Under the pieces are notes generated by a model. That model saw nothing but the letters and a program-made list of their open reading frames with translations, was not told the DNA's origin and did not search any database. From M3007 sp040383605 (GTDB lineage: Bacteria > Bacteroidota > Bacteroidia > Chitinophagales > Saprospiraceae), in the NCBI GenBank assembly GCA_040383605.1, contig JBEIDF010000218.1:1-5857 (forward strand): 5,857 nucleotides of DNA. The letters run 5' to 3'. Position 1 is the first letter of the stretch; each line of letters begins with the position of its first letter. A program made the translations under genes and the position numbers. Positions 1-5,857 of the stretch are shown here, piece by piece.

Positions 1-137
1 AGCCAAAAAAGGATCCATTTTTCGCCAGACGAAGCGATTTTTTGCAGGCCATAGCAGCGCTATGGTCAAAAAAAATCGCAAAGTATGGCGGAAAATGGGA
101 CTTTTTGGGCCAGACAGCGATCCTGCTAACCAGTTAC
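1..137 (+). mobile_element. MITE-like palindromic element, copy 1 (truncated by window edge)
   Basis: This is a copy of the element at 2496-2659 in the opposite orientation. By hand alignment, positions 1-133 match the reverse complement of the other copy with 6 mismatches, and the right end differs by a 2-bp indel. The right terminus carries CCTGCTAACCAG (122-133) followed by TTAC (134-137), so read inward the end begins GTAAC. About 25 bp of the left end, including the other terminal repeat, should lie just outside the window. The interior is an imperfect hairpin. Its core runs from GCGAT at 34 to ATCGC at 79, with a perfect inner stem CCATAGC (49-55) and GCTATGG (59-65) around a 3-nt loop. 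No coding capacity is seen, so if mobile it would need a transposase in trans. It directly follows the lipoprotein gene and overlaps its stop codon. A role as transcript terminator or 3' stabiliser is possible, but no stem followed by a T-run is clear. Confidence 0.8.
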
Positions 138-949
138 TTTTTCACAAAAGTAAGTTCGAACCAGCCGTTTGTATTCAATATTTTGCTGCGCAGGACGAGT
201 TTGTTATCGGCCAGCGTCACAATATCATACACCGGCCCGGAATCCCACACGCCGAGGAAGGAACCTTGCGGGAGCACGATCTGATCCGCGCCGCCTTGTC
301 CGCTTCCTTTGGAAATGAACCAAGTCTGGCCGGTAGGGGGCGTATAATTCACCACGATATATCCATTGAATGGATCCACTGTTTGCCCGTTATTAGCATA
401 TACGAAAGCCAAGCCGTCGAAGTAGAAACAAAAGCCATCGTCGTATTGGGCTGCCTGCAGTCCGTTCAGCGGGGACGAAAACCACTCGGAGGAGCCGTAG
501 GTCGGGCCGACGCGCACCGCGCCGGCCTCGCGGGTGAGCGTCCAGCATTTGCCGGCCGGCTCGCAGTCGCCCGTGAGCAGCGCGACCTGCGGATCGCACT
601 GTCCGGCCGCATCGCGCGGCACCTGCACCTGCGCCGTATTTTGCGCAGTGCCGCCGCCACCGGCCGCCGCTGCGAACAGCGTAATGGCGTAATCGCCGGC
701 CTTAGGATAGAACACCGTATCCACGGCGCGTTTAGATTTGGCGGGAATCCCGCCGGAGAAATCCCAGGTGCGGTCAAAAAATCCGTCCGACAGGTCTTTT
801 ACCACGACCCGGTTCGAATCACCCGGCAAAAATTCAACGGATAGCGCGGGCGGTTGCGGTAGCGGCGGCAATGCCACGTCGTCGGCTTCGAAAGGATTGC
901 AGGCTGCGACAAGCAGCAAAAGACCGGCAAAAAAGAGTGTATTGTGCAT
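134..949 (-). CDS. PKD-domain surface lipoprotein, SusE/SusF-position glycan-binding candidate
   Basis: This is a 271-aa predicted outer-membrane lipoprotein, third in the SusC-SusD operon, starting 15 bp after the SusD stop. The N-terminus (MHNTLFFAGLLLLVAAC) is a type II signal peptide with lipobox VAAC and lipidated Cys17. Acidic residues soon after it (EADD, 21-24) are compatible with surface export. A proline-rich linker (28-34) leads to a PKD-like beta domain at about 37-112, with the signatures TWDFSGG (61-67) and YPKAGDYAITL (81-91). The rest (about 118-271) has three close cysteines (118, 129, 135), then CWTL, EAGAVRVGP, SEWFSS and YDDGFCFYFDG, ending in alternating beta-strand-like sequence. 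From memory, this W..L/AGA..VGP/DD..F pattern resembles PKD-bearing SusE-type glycan-binding proteins of Bacteroidota. The ligand is unknown. The likely role is to hold polysaccharide at the surface for SusCD. The stop codon TAA lies inside the terminal GTAAC of the repeat at 1-137, so the native C-terminus may have been altered. Confidence 0.85.
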   Translation of the reverse strand: MHNTLFFAGLLLLVAACNPFEADDVALPPLPQPPALSVEFLPGDSNRVVVKDLSDGFFDRTWDFSGGIPAKSKRAVDTVFYPKAGDYAITLFAAAAGGGGTAQNTAQVQVPRDAAGQCDPQVALLTGDCEPAGKCWTLTREAGAVRVGPTYGSSEWFSSPLNGLQAAQYDDGFCFYFDGLAFVYANNGQTVDPFNGYIVVNYTPPTGQTWFISKGSGQGGADQIVLPQGSFLGVWDSGPVYDIVTLADNKLVLRSKILNTNGWFELTFVKK

Positions 950-964
950 GGTAGTAAGTAAAAA

Positions 965-2467
965 TCAGTATCCTGGATTTTGTTCAAGTACGCCGTTGGT
1001 CGCCTGAATTTGAGAGAGCGGAATAGGGTAACGGTTGTGTACGCCTTCCACATAGCCGAGCGGCCCCAATGCGGATTGTCCCCGGCCCGTGCGCACCAGA
1101 TCGAAAAAGCGGTGGCCTTCCAGTCCGAGTTCGAGGCGGCGTTCGCGGTAAATAGCGTCGAGCAGCGCTTGTCCGGCGGCGTTGATATTCGGCAGAACAC
1201 CGGAGTTGTTGCCCCGCGCTCGGGCGCGCACCGCATTCAGCGACTGCCGGGCGGCCGGCTCATTCCCGTTGTGGTAGGCGGCTTCGGCGTGCATCAGCAG
1301 GACATCGGCGTACCGGATCACGCGGTCGTTCGAGCCGCCGTTGGGGTTCGGGTCGCCAAAGGGCGCCTCTTCGCTTTTGTTGCTAAAATATTTCCGGGGA
1401 TAATATTTATGCGGGAAACCGCCGGTTGCATCCTTCGTAAAAACCCCGCGATCGCCCATGGCGTCGCCCTCGCGAAAGACGGTGAATTTCAGCCGCGGGT
1501 CTTCAAATCCTTCCTTAAAAAACTCCTGGACGAAGTCCTCCGTCGGTATATTAAAGCCGAATCCTTCAAATTGCCCCCGCGCGCGCTGGAAGACATTGGT
1601 AAAAGTACCTTCGTTGGCGTTATTTTTTCCCCAGTTGCCGCCGGAGGCGTTCATGTATTGAATTTCAAAAACAGATTCGCTGTTGTTTTCCCCGGCGGTT
1701 GTGAATATACTGCCGTAATCAGCGACGAGTTGGTATTGGTTATCGGCGATAAGCGCTTCCGCCACGGTCTGCGCCTGGGCCCATTTTTTTTGCCAGAGCA
1801 GCGTTTTGAGCAACAAAGCCTGCGCGGCGCCCTTGGTAATCCGGCCCAGATCAGCCGGCGTGTAGGCACTGCGCTGCGGCAGATCGGCAATTGCGCGCTG
1901 TAAGTCGCTTTCGACCAGTTCCCAAATTTCGGCCTCCGACGCCCGGGGAAGGTTATATTCACTCGGCGCCAGGACGCGGTCGGCCTTGGGCACGCCGCCA
2001 AACATCGCGTTCAGATTGTAGAAATACCAGGCGCGGATGAAGCGGGCCTCCCCAAGGATGCGGGCTTTCAAAACCGGATCCATTTGGATGGCGGGCACGC
2101 GTTCCAGCACGACATTGGCGCGATAGATACCCTCGTAGTCGGCCGACCACTCGCTTTCCAGCAAATCGGTATTGACTGGCCCTTTGAAGGTTTCCAATTG
2201 GAGCAGATCATTGACATCGTTGTCGCCGGAGCCGCCTTTGATCGCGTCATCCGACATAATATCGCCCCAAAACCAGCGAAAATGCCCGGCCGGCGACAGT
2301 TCGAACTGCAGGGTGGCATACGCGGCGTTCACGGCGGCCACAGCGTCTTCCGGCGTTCGGTAAAAATTTTCCTCGGTGGCGCCGACCAGCGGCTTGCGCT
2401 CCAGAAAATCTTTTTGGCAGCCTGGGAGGAGCAGGAGGGCCGGCAGCAAAAGCAATATTTGTTTCAT
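965..2467 (-). CDS. SusD/RagB family nutrient-binding outer-membrane lipoprotein
   Basis: This is the surface lid and binding subunit that pairs with the upstream SusC-type transporter. From the start at 2467 it has 500 aa, normal for the family. The N-terminus MKQILLLLPALLLLPGC is a lipoprotein signal peptide with Cys17 lipidated. The following QKDFLE resembles the K-(D/E)-rich surface-export signal of Bacteroidota lipoproteins. Family landmarks, in numbering from this start, are RFIRAWYFYNLNAMFGGVP in the TPR-like N-terminal half (about 142-160), RYADVLLMHAEAAYHNG (about 385-401), YRERRLELGLEGHRFFDLVR (about 440-459) and the C-terminal NRYPIPLSQI...LEQNPGY. An in-frame ATG at 2485 would add MSKYNI. 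I prefer 2467 because it gives a typical MK-start signal peptide and because removing the inserted element would put it 22 bp after the transporter stop. The ligand cannot be predicted from sequence alone. The gene is now separated from its partner by a 164-bp palindromic insertion. Confidence 0.97.
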   Translation of the reverse strand: MKQILLLLPALLLLPGCQKDFLERKPLVGATEENFYRTPEDAVAAVNAAYATLQFELSPAGHFRWFWGDIMSDDAIKGGSGDNDVNDLLQLETFKGPVNTDLLESEWSADYEGIYRANVVLERVPAIQMDPVLKARILGEARFIRAWYFYNLNAMFGGVPKADRVLAPSEYNLPRASEAEIWELVESDLQRAIADLPQRSAYTPADLGRITKGAAQALLLKTLLWQKKWAQAQTVAEALIADNQYQLVADYGSIFTTAGENNSESVFEIQYMNASGGNWGKNNANEGTFTNVFQRARGQFEGFGFNIPTEDFVQEFFKEGFEDPRLKFTVFREGDAMGDRGVFTKDATGGFPHKYYPRKYFSNKSEEAPFGDPNPNGGSNDRVIRYADVLLMHAEAAYHNGNEPAARQSLNAVRARARGNNSGVLPNINAAGQALLDAIYRERRLELGLEGHRFFDLVRTGRGQSALGPLGYVEGVHNRYPIPLSQIQATNGVLEQNPGY

Positions 2468-2487
2468 GATGTTGTATTTAGACATTT

Positions 2488-2495
2488 AATCAAAA
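2488..2495. repeat. Candidate target-site duplication, left copy (AATCAAAA)
   Basis: This 8-bp direct repeat touches the left GTAAC end of the palindromic element and is identical to 2660-2667. It lies just upstream of the SusD start region. AT-richness makes a chance match possible, but its exact adjacency to both element ends argues for a duplication made at insertion. Confidence 0.7.
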
Positions 2496-2659
2496 GTAAC
2501 TCTGGTTAGCAGGATCGCTGTCTGGCCTCAAAAGTCCCATTTCCCGCCATACTTCGCGATTTTTTTTGACCATAGCGCTGCTGTGGCCTGCAAAAAATCG
2601 CTTCGTCTGGCGAAAAATGGATCTTTTTTTGGCTCAGACGCGACCTGCTAACCAGATAC
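2496..2659 (-). mobile_element. MITE-like palindromic element, copy 2 (complete), between SusC and SusD genes
   Basis: This is a complete 164-bp non-coding element. Its termini are inverted repeats: GTAACTCTGGTTAGCAGG at the left and, read inward from the right, GTATCTGGTTAGCAGG, sharing CTGGTTAGCAGG (2502-2513 and 2644-2655). The interior is also nearly self-complementary: outer arms around 2521-2550 and 2600-2632, a core from GCGAT at 2556 to ATCGC at 2601, and an inner stem CCATAGC (2570-2576) against GCTGTGG (2580-2586). The transcript could therefore fold into one long hairpin. Flanking 8-bp repeats (2488-2495, 2660-2667) suggest insertion by a DDE-type transposase. As I recall, IS66-family ends begin GTAA and make 8-bp duplications, so mobilisation by such an element is a guess. 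The same repeat lies at 1-137. Its position inside the operon means SusC-SusD messages must read through it. It could instead be a REP-like palindrome, but those do not normally make target duplications. Confidence 0.85.
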
Positions 2660-2667
2660 AATCAAAA
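2660..2667. repeat. Candidate target-site duplication, right copy (AATCAAAA)
   Basis: This is the second copy of the 8-bp direct repeat, touching the right end (ATAC) of the palindromic element. It contains the transporter's TGA stop codon (2662-2664 on this strand reads TCA), so the insertion appears to have occurred exactly at the end of that gene without changing the protein. Confidence 0.7.
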
Positions 2668-5600
2668 ACTGACGTTTATTCCGCCCAAAAACACCCGGGC
2701 CTGTGGGTAAAAACCGCGGTCAATACCCGCTTCCAGGGCGCCGCCGTAGGCGCCAATTTCCGGATCCATGCCGGTATATTTTGTAAAAGTGAACAGATTT
2801 TGGGCTGAAACGTACAGGCGGAATTTTTCAAAACGCATTTTCCGAAGCCAGGGAGCGGGCAGCGAATAGCCCAATTGTACATTTTTAACACGCATGTAAG
2901 CGCCGTCTTCCACAAAGCGATCCGACACCCGGGCGTTTTGGTTGGGGTCGTTGAGATTAACCCTGGGTTCGATATTGGATGTACCGGGGCCGGTCCAGCG
3001 GTTCAGGACGGATACCGGGCGGTTGACGTAGGTAAAATCGTAGCGCACCGTGGCGTTGTAGATATCGTTTCCGTAGCTTCCCTGCAGGAATACCCCCAAA
3101 TCGAAGCCCTTGAACTCAAGGTCGAAGGTCATGCCGTAGATAAAATCCGGCGCGGGGTTGCCGATCCAGGTTTGATCGTTGTTGTTGATCACGCCGTCGC
3201 CATTAAGGTCTTTGAAGCGGATATCGCCGGGCGCCGTGGCTTCGTTTTGGAATGCATGGCGGGCAATTTCGTCTGTATTTTGGAAAATACCATCGGTGAC
3301 GAACCCGAAGAAGGCGCCGATTGGCTGGCCGACCTCTGTTTTGGTGACGTTGGCGTTGGCCGATTGCACACGGCCGGCGAATACCGGTTCGCCGCCTTCG
3401 CCCAGGCTGGTCACCTCATTTTTGACGAATGAGATGTTGCCGCCGGCGCTGTATTTGAGCGCGCGGTCGCGGTTTCGGTAATTCAGCGCCAGCTCCCAGC
3501 CGGTATTGCGCACGCTGGCCACATTGCGCACCGGCGGCGCCGTGCCGGCGGTAAGCGGAATCGGTGCGGCGTACAGCATATCCGAGGTGTTTTTGATATA
3601 AAAATCACCGGTAAAACTCAGCCTGCCCTCGAGCATTTCTGCATCCAGTCCAAAATCAGTTTGGGTAATTGTTTCCCATTTTAAATCCGGGTTAGCGGCC
3701 GTGAGTGCCACGCTGCCATTGGTGATAACCTGACTGGGACCGAAGGTATAATTTTGGCCAGAGAACACGATCGTGGTGAAGCCGTAGTCACCGATGCGAT
3801 CGTTTCCGTTTTGTCCCCAACTGGCGCGGAGTTTCAGGAAATTGACCAAATTGGCGTTCCAGAACGCCTCCCGGCTCAGCACCCAACCGGCGGAGACCGA
3901 GGGGAAGTAGCCATACCGGTTATTGGCGCCGAAACGCGAAGACCCGTCAGCCCGGAACGCGGCGGTGAACAGGTATTTATCGTCTAAATCGTAGTTGATC
4001 CGACCAAAATAGGACAGCAAAGCGGATTCTCCGGCGCCGCCGTACGCGCTTTGCGCGGTAATCGGATCGATGGTATTGGAAATGAACGCATCTTTCGGAT
4101 CGTTGGAAGGCAGGTTGGTATTGGCGCCGCCGCTGTATTCGTAGCGGTTTTCCAGCGCGGTGGTACCGGCCGTCAGGACGATATTATGCCGGTTTCGGAA
4201 GCTGTGCTGGTACGTGAGGACATTTTCCCACTGCCAGCTGGACCAGGTGTTGTGTTGTTTTACGACCGTATTAATCAGGTTTTTTTCTCCGGCGGGCGCA
4301 TCGCTGAGCGTCGGGTCGTTGCTTAAATCAAATCGGGGGTAAAAAATATCCCGCGTAGCAAAGGTCCGGTCGGTGCTGTAAGCCGTTCGGAACTGTAAAC
4401 CTTCCGCTAATTTTAGCTCGGCAAACACGGCCCCTACCAAGCGGTTGGTACGCCAGCGGTCGTGGGTTTGTTCGATGGCGTTTACCGGATTGGTGATGTC
4501 CGTATCTGCGTAGCGGGAGTAAGCGTAGGTACCATCGGCCTTTCGCACCGGCGTAACCGGATCCATATTGAGCGCGCGCACCAGGGGCGTGACAAACTCG
4601 TTGTTTTCGGGCAGGAAGCGGCGGGTGAGGTACGTAAGGCCGATGTTTGATCCGAGGCTCAGCCAGGGTTTGACTTCCTGCGTGCCGTTAAAGCGGGCGG
4701 TATAGCGCTGGAAGCCGGATTTTTCGCCGCCCACGATGCCGTCCTGGTCGAAATAATTGCCCGACAGCGTGTAGGCGCTTTTGGCGCTCCCGCCGCTGAA
4801 GTTGAGTTGATGGCTGCTCATGGGCGCATCAGCGAAAATGGCGTCCAGCCAGTTGGTACCTTGGCCGAGCAAATCCGGATTGGAAAATTCCGGCAGCGGC
4901 GTTTGTCCGGCCGCGATATGCGCTTCGTTGGACAGGATAGCGTATTCCCTTGCGGACAGCAGGTTGGCCGTTTTCCAGGGACTTTGAATACCGAAGTAGG
5001 CATCGTAGCCAATTCGGCCCGGCTGATCTTTTTTTCCGGATTTGGTGGTAATCAGCACCACGCCGTTGGCGCCGCGGGCGCCGTAGATGGCGGCGGCGGA
5101 AGCGTCTTTGAGCACGTCTATGCGTTCGATATCGTTCGGATTCAGAAAATCCAAGCCTTCCACCGGGATGCCGTCCACGATATACAGCGGATCGGCATTG
5201 TTGATGGTGCCGGTACCGCGGATACGGACGGTCAGCGGGCTGCCTGGCGCGCCGGAGTTTTGGGTGACCTGCACGCCGGCCGTACGGCCCTGGAGCGCCT
5301 GCTCGGTGCGCAGTACCGGCAATTCGCCGATTTCTTCCGCGGTGACCGATGCCACGGCGCCGGAAATGGTACTGCGTTTTTGGGCGCCATAACCAACTAC
5401 GACGACTTCGTCTATCAGGTCGTTATTTTCTTCCAACGCGATATTGAACGCGCGCTGCGACCCAACCCGGACGGTTTGTTCGACAAATCCAGTGTAGATG
5501 AAGCGCAGAACGGCATTCTCGTCCGGGACGTTCATTTTAAAATTACCATTCATATCCGTGACCGTCCCGGCAGCTGCGCCCTGGACGGCTACGGTGGCGC

Positions 5601-5706
5601 CGATGAGCGGTTCGCCGAGGCCGGTTACCTGGCCGGTCACCAGAATTTGGCCGTATAGTCCGGCGGATAGCAACCAGCCGGCGAGGAAAAGGAATAATTT
5701 GTTCAT
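2662..5706 (-). CDS. SusC/RagA family TonB-linked outer-membrane transporter
   Basis: This is a 22-strand-barrel type importer that works with a SusD lid to bring oligosaccharides or other bulky nutrients across the outer membrane, powered by TonB-ExbBD. The start at 5706 gives 1014 aa and a clean signal peptide (MNKLFLFLAGWLLSAGLYGQ, 1-20). An in-frame upstream extension of 47 codons runs through tandem repeats and is not credible protein. Domains in order are a carboxypeptidase-regulatory-like beta domain (about 22-92), the TonB box region DLIDEVVVVGYG (96-107), the plug (about 108-230) with RIRGTGTINNADPLYIVDGI (161-180) and the family signature DVLKDASAAAIYGARGANG (197-215), then the barrel. 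The protein ends in aromatic Phe (GGINVSF), as outer-membrane proteins do. A DLNGDGVINNND stretch (about 833-844) looks like an EF-hand-type calcium loop. There is no N-terminal STN signalling domain, so it is probably not a direct anti-sigma transducer. The substrate is unknown. Confidence 0.97.
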   Translation of the reverse strand: MNKLFLFLAGWLLSAGLYGQILVTGQVTGLGEPLIGATVAVQGAAAGTVTDMNGNFKMNVPDENAVLRFIYTGFVEQTVRVGSQRAFNIALEENNDLIDEVVVVGYGAQKRSTISGAVASVTAEEIGELPVLRTEQALQGRTAGVQVTQNSGAPGSPLTVRIRGTGTINNADPLYIVDGIPVEGLDFLNPNDIERIDVLKDASAAAIYGARGANGVVLITTKSGKKDQPGRIGYDAYFGIQSPWKTANLLSAREYAILSNEAHIAAGQTPLPEFSNPDLLGQGTNWLDAIFADAPMSSHQLNFSGGSAKSAYTLSGNYFDQDGIVGGEKSGFQRYTARFNGTQEVKPWLSLGSNIGLTYLTRRFLPENNEFVTPLVRALNMDPVTPVRKADGTYAYSRYADTDITNPVNAIEQTHDRWRTNRLVGAVFAELKLAEGLQFRTAYSTDRTFATRDIFYPRFDLSNDPTLSDAPAGEKNLINTVVKQHNTWSSWQWENVLTYQHSFRNRHNIVLTAGTTALENRYEYSGGANTNLPSNDPKDAFISNTIDPITAQSAYGGAGESALLSYFGRINYDLDDKYLFTAAFRADGSSRFGANNRYGYFPSVSAGWVLSREAFWNANLVNFLKLRASWGQNGNDRIGDYGFTTIVFSGQNYTFGPSQVITNGSVALTAANPDLKWETITQTDFGLDAEMLEGRLSFTGDFYIKNTSDMLYAAPIPLTAGTAPPVRNVASVRNTGWELALNYRNRDRALKYSAGGNISFVKNEVTSLGEGGEPVFAGRVQSANANVTKTEVGQPIGAFFGFVTDGIFQNTDEIARHAFQNEATAPGDIRFKDLNGDGVINNNDQTWIGNPAPDFIYGMTFDLEFKGFDLGVFLQGSYGNDIYNATVRYDFTYVNRPVSVLNRWTGPGTSNIEPRVNLNDPNQNARVSDRFVEDGAYMRVKNVQLGYSLPAPWLRKMRFEKFRLYVSAQNLFTFTKYTGMDPEIGAYGGALEAGIDRGFYPQARVFLGGINVSF

Positions 5707-5742
5707 GAAATACAGGCGATTGGAAGGAACTATTTTGCATTC

Positions 5743-5857
5743 GCACGGGGCGTAGAGACGCGATGCGTCGCGTCTGCACGGGGGTGTAGAGACGCGATGC
5801 GTCGCGTCTGTACGGGGGTGTAGAGACGCGATGCGTCGCGTCTGCACGGGGGTGTAG
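5743..5857. repeat. Tandem array of a 34-bp palindrome-containing unit upstream of the transporter gene
   Basis: Three full 34-bp units lie at 5752-5785, 5786-5819 and 5820-5853. A partial unit precedes them (from 5743), and a fourth begins at 5854 and is cut by the window edge. Units start GTAGAGACGCG and end in a C/G-rich ACGGGGGT. Each holds the palindrome AGACGCGA-TGCG-TCGCGTCT (first copy 5756-5775), an 8-bp stem with a 4-nt loop. The full units are identical except for one C-to-T change at 5811, which gives TCGCGTCTGTAC and lets the middle unit pair more fully with its GTAGAGACGCGA arm. The array ends about 36 bp before the transporter ATG, so it occupies the likely promoter or leader. 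In the 5707-5742 stretch I see no convincing Bacteroidota -7/-33 promoter. Related GTAGAGACGCGAT palindromes are, from memory, common interspersed repeats in some Bacteroidota and cyanobacteria. Confidence 0.9.

Noticed and set aside
1..133. Copy-1 hairpin considered as a classical intrinsic terminator for the operon
   Set aside because: The inner stem is preceded by a T-tract and followed by an A-tract on both strands, so the stem-then-U-run order is lacking. Termination activity cannot be claimed.
355..377. Small inverted repeat ATCCATT-GA-ATGGAT within the lipoprotein gene
   Set aside because: It is short, lies inside conserved coding sequence and has no matching partner elsewhere; probably chance.
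62..844. 260-codon plus-strand open frame starting inside the palindromic repeat
   Set aside because: It is the complement of the PKD lipoprotein gene, which has a lipobox, operon spacing and domain signatures. The plus-strand translation has none.
980..1903. 307-codon open frame on the plus strand opposite the SusD gene
   Set aside because: It lies wholly antisense to a clear SusD-family gene, shows no recognisable domain and is explained by GC-biased codon use of the real gene.
2566..2808. 80-codon plus-strand frame starting within the palindromic element, as a possible element-encoded protein
   Set aside because: It runs out of the element into antisense transporter sequence, so it is not conserved with the element and does not resemble a transposase.
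4807..5658. 283-codon open frame on the plus strand opposite the transporter N-terminus
   Set aside because: It is antisense to the conserved plug and TonB-box region. Its translation is low-complexity Gly/Arg/His-rich and lacks family motifs.
5743..5857. Tandem 34-bp units considered as a CRISPR array
   Set aside because: Units are directly contiguous with no unique spacers between them, so this is a tandem repeat and not repeat-spacer architecture.

Overview
The window looks like chromosomal DNA of a Bacteroidota bacterium. The main evidence is a SusC/SusD pair, which is diagnostic of that phylum, followed by a third surface-type lipoprotein gene. No Shine-Dalgarno-like sequence is obvious ahead of the starts. 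The moderately GC-rich codon use and the interspersed palindromic repeats would suit an environmental member (Saprospiria or Cytophagia-like) rather than a gut Bacteroides, but that placement is inference.

All three genes lie on the minus strand, so the operon reads from right to left: a SusC/RagA-type TonB-dependent transporter (2662-5706), a SusD/RagB-type lipoprotein (965-2467, or to 2485 with an alternative start), and a PKD-domain lipoprotein (134-949) in the position usually held by SusE/SusF-type surface glycan-binding proteins. Together they would form an outer-membrane system that captures and imports an oligosaccharide or other large nutrient. No hydrolase, regulator or sigma factor is inside the window, so the substrate cannot be read from it. 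The long plus-strand open frames are antisense shadows of these genes.

The most notable content is non-coding. A 164-bp, almost fully palindromic element (2496-2659) sits between the transporter and SusD genes. Its ends begin GTA and share the inverted repeat CTGGTTAGCAGG, and it is flanked immediately by the 8-bp direct repeat AATCAAAA, which looks like a target-site duplication. Removing the element and one repeat copy rebuilds a tight SusC-SusD junction. A second copy (1-137, cut by the window edge), about 95% identical and in opposite orientation, abuts the third gene and appears to supply the last base of its final codon and its stop codon. These look like two insertions of a MITE-like non-autonomous transposon into one nutrient-uptake operon.

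Upstream of the transporter start (5743 to the window end) is a tandem array of a 34-bp unit, each carrying an 8-bp-stem palindrome. It lies where the operon's promoter or leader should be and continues beyond the window.
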